From positions 21,475,001 to 21,539,000 of the forward strand of contig PUFA01000007.1 in NCBI GenBank assembly GCA_003508835.1: a stretch of DNA of 64,000 nt, given 5' to 3'. Numbering within the stretch: the stretch's first letter is position 1; each line of letters opens with the position of its first letter. Of the stretch, positions 12,590-24,742 are shown piece after piece. The stretch is from Eonycteris spelaea (taxonomy: Eukaryota; Chordata; Mammalia; Chiroptera; Pteropodidae). Both the position numbers and the translations under genes were made by a program. The notes beneath the pieces were generated by a model. The model was not told where the DNA came from, ran no database searches, and saw only the letters and a list, made by a program, of their open reading frames with translations.

Positions 12590-13505
12590 AAGACACCAGA
12601 TGAGCTACAGCCTGACAAAAGATTAGTATCGAGAATATATAAAGAACTCCTACACATAATAAGAGAGAATCCAATAGAAGCACTGTCAAATGAACCAAGA
12701 GGCAATTCAAAAAAGACAGAAGACAAATGGCTAATAAACAAATGAAAGTATACTCAGTCTATTTGTAAACGGGGAATTGCAAATTAAAACATGAAATAAC
12801 CATTTCACACCCATCGGCTTTGCAAAAATTTTAAAGTCTGACATTACCAAGTGTTGTTGAGGATGCCACGCATGGGAACTCATATATTGCTATCAAAGAG
12901 TAAATTGGTACCACCACTTTGTAAAACCTTTCAGCCATGCCGAGTAAAGCTGCTATTTCACATGACCTGAGCCCAGTAATTCTCCATCCAAGTATCTACC
13001 CAGATGGCTCATTTTCACACAAGGGGAAGGGTATAAAAATATTAATTGTAGCACTGTTTCTAACGACAACAACAATGACAAAAACTGGAAATAAGCTGAA
13101 CGTCCTCCAGGAGGAGATGGGTAAGTAAAACGTGGTGAACTTGGACAATGGGACCCTAGTCAGCAGTGAAAATGTATGATCTAGAATTGCATGTATCAGC
13201 GTGGATGCATTTCAAAATCATAAGGCTGTATGAAAAAAAAAAGCAAGTTGCAAATGATATATTCAGTATAATGCATTTTCTTCAAAGTTTACAAGCATGC
13301 CAAATAATTCCATAAAATGTTTATAGGCACAAATACAAGTAGTAAAAATACAAAAGTGTGCATGGGAATGATAAACCCCAAATGTAGAAGAGTGGTTACC
13401 TTAGGGAAAGGACAGAAATGGCTTCTGTGGGCTCCACCTAGATCTGTAAAGCTTTAAGTCCTTAAAATTTTTTCGAAGAAAATATAGCAAATGTTACACT
13501 TTGGC
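12590..13505 (+). mobile_element. L1 fragment: ORF2 end and 3' UTR
   Basis: AGTATCGAGAATATATAAAG, AACGGGGAATTGCAAATTAA and CCATTTCACACCCATCGGCT follow the ORF2 C-terminal region; an A-rich and T-rich 3' UTR follows. Heavily mutated. Confidence 0.75.
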
Positions 13506-14224
13506 AAAGAAGGGGGGTAGGGGAGGAGCAGAGAAAAGTGTTAATGATATTATTCTCTGTAGGTTTTTATATGCTTTGATCTATCAAAGGAGGATAGATG
13601 CGCACAGACCATGCAGGGCCTCAGAGGTCATCTTGAAGGGTCAGGTCTTTATGCCCTATATGATGAAAGCAGTAGGGACAGAAAGCTTTGGGAAGCCAGA
13701 GATACCTCACTCAGCCTGATAGTGGAATGGGGGAAGGCATCCTTAAAGAGGTGACTCACCTCATGAGTGTTAGAGAATGAGTAAGAGGAAGCCAATTAGG
13801 GGAGGAAGGGAGATGAGATGCAAATTCCCTGGATAGGGCCCAACAATAATAGACACTAGGAACCTTCGGTATGGTGGTCCCAGTGGGGTCCTATACCAGG
13901 TGTTAGTTAGAAAATGGAAGACGACCGTGTCCATGGCAGGCCTTGGGGTCCCAGGCTGGGTGGGCAGCCTAAAGCCAAGAGAGGCTTGGCCAGACATGGG
14001 CTGTAGGTAGCTGCTCAAGCAGTGTGTGGAGGACGGATGTGAAGGAGGCAGGAGTGCAGACAAGGAGATCTTTGAGGGGAATGTTAATAGCTTAAACCAG
14101 GCCAGCCGGAATTAGGATAAAGAATGAAGAGTGCCTAGAGAGGTATTTAGGAAGGAAGGCAATTAGGAGGGAAGGCAAGGTGTCTGGGATGATAGGGTGG
14201 GTCTCGGTGCCATCACTGAGATGG
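13506..14224. other. intergenic, mostly unique
   Basis: No gene is seen. A short purine-rich L2-like part (AGACCATGCAGGGCCTCAG near 13606) may be present. Confidence 0.35.
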
Positions 14225-14900
14225 ACAATAATAGTAGCAAGACGCGGCGAGTTGGGGGTTCGTGCAGGGCAAGTCAAGTGGAACTGTCGGGCAAACAACG
14301 GGATGGGCGCGCCGGGGCTGCGGACGCAAAGCTGGGAGCGGGAGACGCCTCCTGTGGGTGGTATTAACCAAGCACAGCAAATGAGTTGGTCCAGAAGGAG
14401 GGCAGGGGAAGAAAAAGCTGAGCGGGGCGCTGCGGGACGATAAAGGAATGGGGTTGGGGGGGGGGGGGGGAGGAGAGTGTGGAGAACAGGAGGGGAAGGA
14501 TCACGCAGACTCTAACCAGCCGCTGGTAGGTCGGCCCCGCGTCGGACTGCGGGACCCCAGGCCAGGGGCAGATGTTAACATCTCTGGCCTCCCCGCGGGA
14601 CTTCAGGCGGGGCCGGAGCGCGCCAGGCTCCGGCAGGCGCTGCAGAGCCAGCCCAGGCAGGGGCCTTCCCGCGGCAACTCGGGCTTCTCGGCCGCAGCCG
14701 CTGGGAACCGCAGAGCACCGCGCCGCCGGGCCACCCGGGCCATCCCCGCCACCCCAGGCTCCCCGCGTATCTAGGCCCCTCCTCCCCACCTCCCGCGGAC
14801 CTGGCGACGTCACTGCGGCTCTGACGCGCACTAATGGAGGTACGGGCGTCCTCCGGGGAGGTCCCGGTTTTTGCAGCCCTCTGCCGCGTCCTTGGCCCTC
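14225..14900. promoter_or_regulatory. orphan CpG island, part 1
   Basis: The sequence becomes abruptly GC- and CpG-rich (GGGCGCGCCGGGGC near 14306, GCGCCGCCGGGCC near 14720). It includes a CRE-like CGACGTCAC at 14805-14813 and a run of 15 G at 14456-14470. No known protein frame is present; the overlapping open frames on both strands are what GC-rich DNA gives by chance. It lies about 31 kb upstream of CREB3L1. Confidence 0.55.
14456..14470 (+). repeat. run of 15 G
   Basis: Uninterrupted G tract inside the orphan CpG island, preceded by GGGGTT. It may form a G-quadruplex or reflect sequencing uncertainty. Confidence 0.9.
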
Positions 14901-15104
14901 CTCCAGGGGAACCTCGATTTTCCAAATTCGGGAAGGCCGGCTGTCCTTTGGCTACTGATAAGGACGTAAGCGCATGGTAAAAGATTTTAACAATGCCCGG
15001 AAAGAAATAGCTGGACCCAAGAAAGAGATAATTATAACATCCAGCTAGAGTTCTGCTCGCGTGTTCAGCGGTCTTAAGAACAATAATAATGACAACAACC
15101 ATAA

Positions 15105-15300
15105 TAGCCACCATTTATTGAGCGCTTACTCTGTACCACGTACTGTGTTAAGCGCTTTGCAGGCAACAACCCTCGGAGGTAAGTACCGTTTTTATCCCTA
15201 TTTTGCAGGAAACCAGGGCACAGAGAGGTTAAGTAACTTGCCCCAGGCACACAGCTAGCCGATGTCAGTGCCAGAATTCCATCCCAGGCTGTCTGATCCC
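15105..15300 (-). repeat. MIR
   Basis: Well-kept antisense MIR: TTATTGAGCGCTTACTCTGT, AGAGAGGTTAAGTAACTTGC and CACACAGCTAGC. Confidence 0.9.
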
Positions 15301-15327
15301 ATGTACTTCTCAAGTCACCCCACTAAG

Positions 15328-15420
15328 GTCGGGATCATCCTCTGCATCTTAAAGATGAGGAAACTAAGGCACATGGAAATTTAAGTACCTTGCCCAAGGT
15401 CACCTAGCTGGAAAATGGAT
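15328..15420 (-). repeat. second MIR fragment
   Basis: AAAGATGAGGAAACTAAGGC and TTGCCCAAGGTCACCTAGCT follow the previous MIR as a separate partial copy. Confidence 0.8.
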
Positions 15421-15860
15421 GAGGAGGAAAGCGAACCGAGGGCTCCTCTCTGTCCGCAGAACCCGCGGTCTTGGCCATAAGCGATGCCATTTCCAAACTG
15501 CCTCCGACAGCCCAGCAAGCTTTGGCCCCGGGTCCCAAGAGGGGCAGCCTCTGCGGAGTTTGGGTGGGTTTCCGCGGCCTCCGATCCCCAGGTGTGAATC
15601 GAATGTTTCCGAGCATCGTCTCTGCTCTGCCCGCAGACGTCAGATAGAAACGCGTCTCCAAGAATCCGGTCGGGGACCCGGCAGCACAGCGCTCAGAAGG
15701 GATGGAGCGGGGGCGGAGGCAGCGGGAGGGATCCCGGGTCCCACCTGCAGAGCGGCGGGCAGGCGCGGGGCTGATGACTTGCCCCGAGCGGCCGGCAGAG
15801 GGCGCTGCGTCACGCGCTTCGGGTCCCACAGTCACCAGACCCCTGGGCGGACGAGATACG
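15421..15860. promoter_or_regulatory. orphan CpG island, part 2
   Basis: A second CpG-rich stretch is separated from the first by about 500 bases that include two antisense MIR copies. It contains GACGTCAG near 15638 and a CTCF-like core CCGGCAGAGGGCGC at 15792-15805. The longest open frame of the window (15419-16051, 210 codons) overlaps it but starts at the edge of a MIR and resembles nothing known. Confidence 0.45.
15792..15805 (+). promoter_or_regulatory. CTCF-like motif
   Basis: CCGGCAGAGGGCGC matches the CTCF core CCASYAGRKGGCRS at 13 of 14 positions. It sits inside the orphan CpG block, a setting where real CTCF sites are common. Binding is inferred from the motif only. Confidence 0.4.
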
Positions 15861-16234
15861 ACCTGCAGACCCATAGATTCAGTACGCCGAAGAAACGGTT
15901 TGTCCCAATGGCTGGCGCCCCTCTGGCCCCTCACCTCAGCTCTGGGTCTGCTTTCCTAATCACTCTTCTTCTTCTGTGCTCCTGCCCCCCCACCGTCGGC
16001 CTCCCAAGCTTCCCCAGGCCCTGCACTGCTGGTTTAATCACCTCTTGCTGAGAAGCAAGAACACTGATCCCATCCCTTTAAAAGGCCCAGGTGTTTGCAG
16101 GTCAAACTTGGCTTTCTCTCTCCTCGTGGAATAAATCATCCACTTGGAATAGATAATTTTCCTTCTTTCTCCAAAATAGCAGGAAAGGATGGTTAAGGAA
16201 GGAGCAGATAGATGAAAGGGTCTGTTTTCATAAT

Positions 16235-16420
16235 AGCTACAGTGTCCTAAGTGCTTGTTTTGTGCCGAGCCCTTTCTGTGTCTTGACTCCTTAACCATCA
16301 CTGCAGCCCTGAGAGGTGCGCATCATTATTCTTATTTGACAGGTGAGGTCACAAAACTGCTAAGTGGCAGTGCCGGGAATCCACCAGGAGAATGTGACTT
16401 TAAAGTCATGCTCCCATCAC
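16235..16420 (-). repeat. MIR
   Basis: CCTAAGTGCTTGTTTTGTGC and AAAACTGCTAAGTGGCAGTG are in antisense MIR order. Confidence 0.75.
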
Positions 16421-16974
16421 CCAGAATGTACAAGCTGATACAGTTGAACAGAAGAGATAAGATACAAATCATGCAAAAACAAACCAAAATCTATCTACGC
16501 AGAGTACCTGGCAATACCACATGTGAATCGGGGGCTTCAATAGCTTTTGAGCCCCCTTTTGGGATTCAATGGTCTAAAAAGAAAAACAAAACCTAAAGGT
16601 GCAATGAGAGAATAAGCAGGCAGGAGGCTTTAGCTTTCTCTTGGAAGAGCATCCGGAGAGGCCCACTCACCTTCTATGTCTGGGCTCTGAGGAAATAAAG
16701 GTGGTTCTAGGAAAATCTGAAAAGTATGAGAGGAAAAAAAATCCCTTCTGTGGTTTTTACTGTAACCAAGCCTCATTCTGCTATTTGTGTTTTATTTTAA
16801 AACTAATGTGGCTCTCTCCGCTCTTTAAATTGGCACGTAAACAGCAAAAACAGAAGGAAGGCCAGCTACAAACTTTAAATGTGGTGGGTTTTTCAGGAAG
16901 GAGGTACATGACTTGAAATGGAAATGCAGATTAAATGAGGTGCCTTAAACATTTCAAAGACAGACTTTCCACAA

Positions 16975-17070
16975 GGAATTTAGATCATAAGCTCTTAGAA
17001 CGGGAGCTTTGTCTGGGTTTGGGCTCGGTATAGTGCCTAGAATCTGTGAGTGCCCAATAAAAATGGAAAA
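16975..17070 (+). repeat. L2 3' end fragment
   Basis: GATCATAAGCTCTTAGAACG and TAGTGCCTAGAATCTGTGAG match the extreme 3' end of L2. Confidence 0.6.
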
Positions 17071-19139
17071 CGAATCACACTGTAGTCTATGTCTGCATCA
17101 TCTAACCATCTGGGTCACCACTTTGCTTATGGTTTTAAAGTGTGGCTTCTGGGGGATTTTCCTGTCCTCTGGATCTTAGTCACACACCCTCCCTCAGACC
17201 CCTCACTTTTCCAGAAGTATGCTCTGGGAATCCAGTCAAGGTGAGGGCAGTCGTTGATGATGTCACTAAGCCTGGTTAAACAGAATGACTGCACACTCTG
17301 GAATCACCAACTGGAGGCTTTTCCAAACAGGGACACCAAGGCAGAAGGACCGCATGAGACTTGTCACTTTACAGTTCTCAGTCCCTTGCCCTATATCTTT
17401 GAACTAGAAGAATTCCCCTCTTACTCAACACAAGAGAGCCCCGGGCATCCCAAGCTTCCTCCTACAGAATCCTGGGCTGCTCTGACCTTTCCTCCCTCTG
17501 CTACTTCCTTCGTTCTTTCAGTGCATTTATTCTACCACCAACATGCTTTGAGAGAGCCACTCTCTGTAGGTCCAGGGGTACAGCACAGAATCTAACATGA
17601 ACTTACGAGCTCACTTTCTCCTATTCCCACCTGGCTCCTGACCTCATGGCTCCAACTTTCATGCCTAGAGAGGCCCCACAATAGTAAAAGACCTGCTTCT
17701 TCAGGTGAGAACTACTGCTCAGACATATGTGATATTCTATCAGCTCCCGGCAGCTTCCTGAGACCACGCCCTCTGATCCCATATACTTGGTGACACCCAT
17801 TTGGCAGAAGGTCTGGGCCCTGATATACCCTCAGAAGCCAGGCCTGGAAATGCTCCAGCTCCAGCACTTGCCCCCATTCCTTTCCATCCTTTTCTTGTTG
17901 TCACTCCTTCAATTCACAAGATAACTGTTGATGACTGAAATGTCTGCGGCCAGATTTATGAAGCATCTACTACACTGAAAAAGCCCATCGCGCCACAATA
18001 CCCCACTGTTCAAAGGAAAATGTTAGTTTAAACAGTGACTAACTAAGGATGTGTTGGATAATGCTTATGAGTTTTTTGGGTCATTTTTAAATTGAATCTT
18101 GGGATTGAGTGATTCATAATAATGAGGGGAAGGAAGAACACTAGGCCTGTTTTAGCTTTCAAGATTATTCAAATGGAATAGATTTTTAACATCAACATCC
18201 TCGAAAAGACAGAAGGCTTAAGGTAAATTGCAAGTTTTTGTCTTTTTGGAAAACCCATTAATACTGAATGATCTTGGTCTTGACCCATCCCAAAAAATGG
18301 AGAGGATGGAACCGTAGTATTCAGATTTTGTCCCTGGAAATCCCTTTAGAAAGTAGATTCCAAATCACTACTCTTATTCTTCTTGAATATTCCACCCCTT
18401 AAGACTGTCCCATCCCTTCTAGATGCAGCATTATGTTCTCTCCTCTCCAGGAAGGCAGTGGCCCAGAGACCAGAAGAATGACAGGGTTAGGGATATAACT
18501 TTTCCTTACCTGAGTTTGCAGCACCACTTGAATCTAGAGAACTCGTTATGTGTGGTATTTGCATGAGTTTGTGGTTGTGCATTCTCTGGCTCATGTCCAA
18601 AGTCTCCATAACATGGGGGTCTGAGATATGCCAAAAAGAAAGCCTATCTGTGGAAGCCGAGTCCACCCACCACGAAGTTCTTGGTGGTCAGTGTCTGCGT
18701 GTCCAGCTGCTGGAGTGAAGAGAGTTGGAAACCACTGAGCATTCCTGCTGGGATCTGTCCAAGCCCTTTTGGGAACCGGCAACAAGCACTTGTCTGGGGA
18801 AATTAGTTTTGCACTTTCACAGAGTGAGAAATTCCACAGGGGCATTCTTGTGCTTGGGAAGAGAAATCAAACCCAGCTCATTCCTTCAGGGCCCCTGCCA
18901 TTAATAAAGCCGACCGAGTTCAGTTCAGCTGATCCAGCCCGGGGCCATGAGGTGGGTGGGGCAGGAGCAGTGCAGTTCAGTAAATTTCACCTGTGGCTAA
19001 GGCCCTTCCGGACTAGCCCAAGCTTGAGATTTCAGGGGATCCTGTTACCAGCGTGTAAACACCGTGAGTGACGGCCAGCACTCCCAAGCGACCACAGAGG
19101 ATCTCAAACCCTTCCTATCTTCCTAGAAACCCTGGCGGC
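17071..19139. other. intergenic, mostly unique
   Basis: No gene seen. A possible antisense L2-like stretch lies around 17500-17600. Nothing else recognised. Confidence 0.4.
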
Positions 19140-19335
19140 CCGGCGGCCTGCTTGCTGTCTGATGCAACAGTTTGCAACGCTGATCTGGAAGCCAAGCCTG
19201 CCGCGGGGCGCTGGGCGCCCTGCCGACGCGCATGCGCCGGACGTGGGCCTGCGGGCCCGGCGGGGAAAACGCTTTGCACCACTGTGCTGGAGGCGGGGCG
19301 GGCAGAGAGACCTTTGGCAGCTCGCGTCGGCGATC
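19140..19335. promoter_or_regulatory. small CpG-rich block with NRF1 and SP1-type sites
   Basis: About 200 bases are CpG-rich in otherwise CpG-poor DNA. They contain a perfect NRF1-type palindrome GCGCATGCGC at 19228-19237 and a GC box AGGCGGGGCGGGC at 19291-19303. Such a pair is typical of CpG-island promoters, but no gene or exon can be recognised next to it. Confidence 0.45.
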
Positions 19336-20039
19336 TGAGCTTAATTAAACTTCTCCTGAGGCATTGGCTGACTGATTGACCCAGTGCTCCAAAAAAATCA
19401 GAAAGGCTCGAATCACCCTAAACGCAACGGGAAAGCGAAGTTGGGGAGTTGGCTTTTGGTTTCCAGAGCTGCTGTGCCTTTGAATTCAGCATCCCTTCCC
19501 TACGCACCCCATCTCCAATCCAGAATGCTGTCAAGGCTCAAAAACCTCATTAGGGCTCAGGCCTCCTTGCCTAGGCCCTCGTACCGATTTCTCAAAAAGG
19601 GAGGAAAAGTGGTTACAGAGGGGGAAAGAGAGGAAGTTTGGATAGCATCTTGATCAGTACCTTTCTCACCTGCTTTCTCCACCCATGTGCCTTAAAAGGC
19701 TTTATTAGCAGAAGGAAGCATGGCAACATAGGTTATTTTCAAAATTTTTCAGCAGTTCAGGTACTGCCTACATGATTTTCTTTCATAGCCACATTCCACC
19801 TATATTATATATTTTAATCGACTTTATTTTATTTACTTTCCTTATTCTTTAAATTAACTTTAAATCTACCCCCTTTTTCTACATAACCTTGCCCTAAGCA
19901 ATAACATTAGTGAAACCACAGCTTTGGTGTGCTAGTCGCATATTTTAATACACTTGAAAATAAATCTATACTAATCAAAAAAATAGTAGCTAAAAGTTTC
20001 TGACCTATTACATTTGGAGAAAACTCCAGAGGTAATACT

Positions 20040-20345
20040 AATAATAGTTAACATATGTTGAGTGATTGCCAATGTCCCAGGCACTGTTCTAAACACTTTA
20101 ACTATTCTAAGCCCTTTTTACACCTTAGAAGGTGGGTGTTCTTGTCATTTTACAGAAAAATGAGGCACAGAAAGGTTAAGTAACTTGCCTAAGATCACTG
20201 AGTCAGTATGTAAACTCTACTAGCCTCACTCTAGAGTCTATACTAGTGGCCTATGCAAAGAGGCTGACTTACTGCTGGATATTACCCAGGTGGTTAGTCA
20301 GTCCACATTTGAACCTAAGTCTGGCTGACTCCAGAATTGAGCTCT
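20040..20345 (-). repeat. MIR
   Basis: CAATGTCCCAGGCACTGTTC, GAGGCACAGAAAGGTTAAGT and AACTTGCCTAAGATCACTGA. Confidence 0.85.
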
Positions 20346-21855
20346 TAACTAATGTGTGAAACTCCTTCTTGCCTGTTTTCCAAATCTCATCTCCAACAGC
20401 CTTTTTATCTCTGTCTGCCTCCTTGAAATCCAAAAGATGCTTCCAAGTATTTCTCTTCTCAACCCCTGAGTTTCCCCTTCCCATTCTCCCTGGGTGAGAC
20501 AAAGGTTCTCAGTTCTAGTGTTTCCTTGTCTGTACTAAAGTAACCAATAAATCTGATTTCCTTCAAATTCCTACTTTGAAGCTTCTATCTTTTCTCATTT
20601 ATAAGCCATGGAACTGCCTATCAGCACCACCAAACTACATTTCCCAGACTGCCATTCTCACCTGGAATGAGAACAAAAATCCTATGTCAAACCATGTGGC
20701 TCCTATTTTGGGGTTGGAAAATCTGGTTACTAGCTTGGATGAAGATTGGTATGCCCATAGACTAATTCTTCTGGCCCAAGGCAGACGTGAATTTCCCAGG
20801 CCTCTGTGATTGGGGGGGAGGGGGAGGAGGGAGGGTATTTCAGCAAACAAAACCTTCAATTAGAGGCATAAATGAAGACTTGAACTAGGACTTCTAAAAG
20901 ATGGCTGACCCCAGCCTTAGATATATTTTCTTTCTGCAATAGCCCTAACCACCACCGCCCCTTCCCTCACTTCACTTCCTTTTCTGTTCTTCCATATTCT
21001 TTGCTTAATTGTACCGTCATGCCACTCTCTTTCCCCCCCACACACACCCCCATGCCCACACCCACTCTTTAACTGTTTAGTATAAAATCCAGCCCACCAG
21101 ACTGAGGTTTTCTTCGACCCAAATGTTATTTTCAGAAGGAGCCATTGAGGTTGGGGTGTAATTGCAGCGTTGGGCCTCTGCAAGCCAAGCTGAAAATAAT
21201 CAGTGAGGCAGATGGGGTGGGAAGAGAGTGTGGTGGCCGCTTCCACCAAAGAGTGAGAGAAACCCAATGGATGAGTCAGAAGGAGGCGAGGGCCAGGCTG
21301 GGCCTGCTGGGCTTACGGCTGGGAGTTCAGTTAAGGAGATACTTACTGCCCAAGGTGTTGGGGCCTTTGACCGAGGCCCAGTCCAAGGTGGTTCCTGGCT
21401 GTACATCATAAGTCCTGTCCATATTTCCTGTGACAGCCACTAAGCTTCTCTTGCTCTTACTTAATTGGACCATAGCAGCCATGGGCCAAATGGGAACTGA
21501 GTTATCCAATTGGCTCGCCCATCTCTAGAAGAGGATTACTCAGCCTTGGCACTATTGGCACGTTGGGTTGGATAATTTTTGTTGTGGGGAACTGTCTTCT
21601 GCATTATGGAATGTTTAGGAATATCCTTGGCCTCTTCTTTCTAGATGCCAAAAGCACACACACGCACACACACAGTCATGACCATCAGAAATGTCAGACA
21701 TGCCAAATGTCCTTGGGAGGCTAAATCGCCCCTGGTCTAGAGTTATCCAGACCTCTAAAAGATCACATCACCTGTCCCCACTATGACCTCACTGCCTTGC
21801 ATCACATCTGAATGGACCCTGATCAAAACTCTTGGCCAACTCCCATTTCCAGTGA
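20346..21855. other. intergenic, mostly unique
   Basis: No gene seen. ACTACATTTCCCAGACTGCC near 20636 resembles a motif common in old LTR or promoter sequence (see also 23380). Short CA-rich part near 21655. Confidence 0.35.
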
Positions 21856-22299
21856 CAACCATTGAATGCCTCAAACCCAGCATGAGTACCTGCCATGTGT
21901 AAGAGACAAAGAGTGTCGGCACTGCCCTTCACCGACCAAAATACAAGGTATTGAGAATGAAGTTGTGAACAAGACAGACATGTCTCTACTCTCATGGAAA
22001 TGACAGGCTGAGTGGGGAAAGACAGGTACTACACAACCCTGAATGAGAGGCATGTAAGGAAAAGAAGTAGGCTACTAGAGGAAAATCAAAGAGGCTTTCT
22101 CGCCTAGGTTAGGGCATCAAGAAAGGCTCTTGGAGGAAATGGGGAATTAGCCACTTGGAGATTTGAGGGTGAAGGAATGTTCCATGGAGCAGGAACAGAG
22201 TGTTCAGAAGCCCTAAGAGAGGATGCCATACATTCAAGGAACCCAAAGAAATCTGTCACAGGGCAGGCTCAGGACAGTGGCAAGTCATTTTCTCCTCTC

Positions 22300-23000
22300 A
22301 AAGCTTGCTTTTCCTGTACTCCTCCAGATTTCTAGCACAAGTGTGTAAACTTAGGATAATATTAAACCACATTTACTCCCCACCTTGTCCTTGCTCAACT
22401 CCCCTTAGTCACCCAGTTACCAAGTTTTGTCAGTTCTACCACCAAAATCTCTCTGCAAACTGTCTCCTTGTCTCCATTCCCACCACCACAGCACTGATGC
22501 AGGCTGTCTTCATTACTCAGCCGAATTTGTGAAATAGCTTCCAAACGAGTCATCCTCCAGTCTCTACCACTGAGAAAGACATAGCTCTCTGTCTCTGCTG
22601 GCTTAAAAAACACTACATGGCTTCAGAGGCCTGTCAGACAGGCTGCTGCCTCCCATGGCTTTTGGGTGCCCTTCATTAACTGCTCCCAACGACCTCCCAC
22701 CCTCCTACTCTCTAGCCACCTGGACCACTAGGCACACCCCTTGGGCCTTCACACCCCCCGCGATTTTGCTGTTTGGACTGGCCTTCACCAACCCCAATCA
22801 CTTGGGGAATCCCCACATATTCTTTCAGACCCAGACAAAATGAACTCATGATCCTCTTCTATCCCTTCTTAGAAGGCTTCCCGTAATTCTTCCCTCTGTT
22901 TCCATTGGGATTTATATATCGCTGCTGACCATTTGTCACAGTGACCCGTAGTTATCTGTTTAAACCCATCACTTCCCCCAGAGTGGGAGAGCCTCAAAGG
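22300..23000 (+). repeat. L2 fragment with 3' part
   Basis: CCACCTGGACCACTAGGCAC, TTGGGCCTTCACACC, then CTTCTTAGAAGGCTTCCCGT and GAGTGGGAGAGCCTCAAAGG follow the L2 ORF2 end and 3' UTR. Confidence 0.65.
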
Positions 23001-23284
23001 CAGATAATGTAGTAGACACGGTTGGCTGATTACCCAACACTCATTCTTTCCCTTCCAGCTTCCTAAGAGAAGCCGAAGAAATGCAAGGCACAGTATACTA
23101 TTTAGTGTTGTATATTAGTATACTATTTAGCTAAGCTGTTGTAACAAACAGATCCAGAGTACAGAGGCTTAAGCAAACTCACACGCCTCCTTGGAAACTG
23201 ACCTCTTGACCAGCTCCAAGGGTAGGCCCACCACCCTTTCTAAGAATTGCTTCAGGAACCTTGGCCTAAACTAATCAGTGTGCA

Positions 23285-23645
23285 GTAGCAACTTCTCTGG
23301 TTCCTTCATATGAGCTCTTCTCTTCTTTAATAACAGAACTCCAGATTTTGGGCCAAGCAGATGGCTGCCTCATAAGGACTACATTTCCCAGCCTCCCTTG
23401 CAGCTTGATGAGGCCATGAGTCCAAGATCTCACCAACAGACTGTGAGCAGAAGTGAGTGTACCACTTCTATGCTGTGCCCTCAAAAAGGACTGTGCATGC
23501 CCTTCCCCTGACTGAGAGATGAAAGAAACTCAAGCCACATCTGAAGGATGACGGAGTCCTCCTGGGAGTCTCAGACGGCTATTTTCTGAACTCTCATATG
23601 ATATGAAAGAAACGTATATTTCCATTTTGCTCACAATTCGGTATC
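23285..23645 (+). repeat. unclassified LTR-like dispersed repeat
   Basis: GGACTACATTTCCCAGCCTC, CAGCTTGATGAGGCCATG and GACTGTGAGCAGAAGTGAGT resemble a common old mammalian repeat that I cannot name with confidence. Confidence 0.4.
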
Positions 23646-23977
23646 TGTGGTCTCTCTGTTACAGCAGCTTTCCCCGTACTCTGTAAATACACAGCACCTG
23701 GCTTCCCCAGGCCTCAGGGGAAGCCTGTGACCTCATTAGAGCCAGCGAGTTACAAGGAAAGGTTCGATGTGGCAGGGTGCCTGGAAAGGGATGTATTGTT
23801 TTTAAGAGAGCGCATCGTAGAGCAACCTTCTCTCCTCCTCAGGACATTGCCAGGCCTGGAACTATGGCAGTTCTTTTGCTCACGGACTAAGAATGGGGAC
23901 GCACACACAGGAGGGCAGAGCTGAGGGAACCACAGGGAAACGGAGTCAGAGGATCTGGACTAAACGCTGAAGCCCAC

Positions 23978-24356
23978 TCTCATAGTCTACTTGGACTGCC
24001 ACAGACTGGATTGCTTAAACAGCATGCCTTTATTTTCTCACAGTTCTGAAGGTCCAGAAGTCTCAGATGAAGGTGTCATTAGGGTTGGTTTCTGGTGAGG
24101 CCTCTTCCAGGCTTGTAAACAGCCCCCTTCCTACTGTGTTCTCACGTGGCCTCTTTGTATTTGCGAGCCCGCTCTGGTGTGTCTTCCTCTTCTTATAAAG
24201 ACACCAGTCCCGTGGGATTGGGCCTCCACCTGTATGACCTCATTTAATCTTGATTACCTCCTTAAAGACACTATCTTCAAATATAGTCACATTGAGGATT
24301 AAGGCTTTAACATATGAATTGGAGGTGGGGTGGGGGGTGCACGATTCAGTCCATAA
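23978..24356 (-). mobile_element. antisense MaLR/MLT1-type LTR
   Basis: TAGTCTACTTGGACTGCCAC, TTTTCTCACAGTTCTGAAGG, CTCTTCTTATAAAGACACCA and GATTCAGTCCATAAAGC appear in the order of the reverse complement of a MaLR LTR. Confidence 0.75.
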
Positions 24357-24713
24357 AGCCCACCCTACCTCTGGTCTTCCACTTGTCAGAAACAATAAAT
24401 ATCCTTTTATTTAAGCCAGCTGGAGTTGGTTTTCTGTCACATCTTACCCTACAGTGTTTCACTCTTCTTCATATCTCTGCTGGTGCTGTAATGAATGCCC
24501 AATCTCTATTTTCCTTCCTTTATCTGTAACAACCCCCTCACAAAAAAAGCTATAAGCATTTCTCTTTCTCTCTGCCCCAGCCTAAACACCGAACCACTTG
24601 TACCTCATCTCTCGAAAATTCTTCTCAAGAAAATTCTTCTCAGACCCCACAACTACCGCCACTGGCTACTTACACAGAGAGCTGAGGTTCAGCTATAAAA
24701 TCAGAGGGTTTAG

Positions 24714-24742
24714 GTCTGTTCTGCTCCATATATGGGAGGGCA
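24714..24742 (+). repeat. 29-bp exact repeat, copy A
   Basis: Identical to 26099-26127 over 29 bases (core CTGCTCCATATATGGGAGGG), with looser similarity for about 20 bases after it. Confidence 0.95.

Noticed and set aside
14364..15114. Overlapping open frames of 128-179 codons on both strands
   Set aside because: Several frames are open at once because stop codons are rare in CpG-rich sequence; none resembles a protein.
15419..16051. 210-codon open frame on the + strand, the longest in the window
   Set aside because: It starts at the end of a MIR, crosses a CpG-rich block where several frames on both strands are open, and shows no known domain or coherent composition. Chance opening in GC-rich DNA is the simpler reading.
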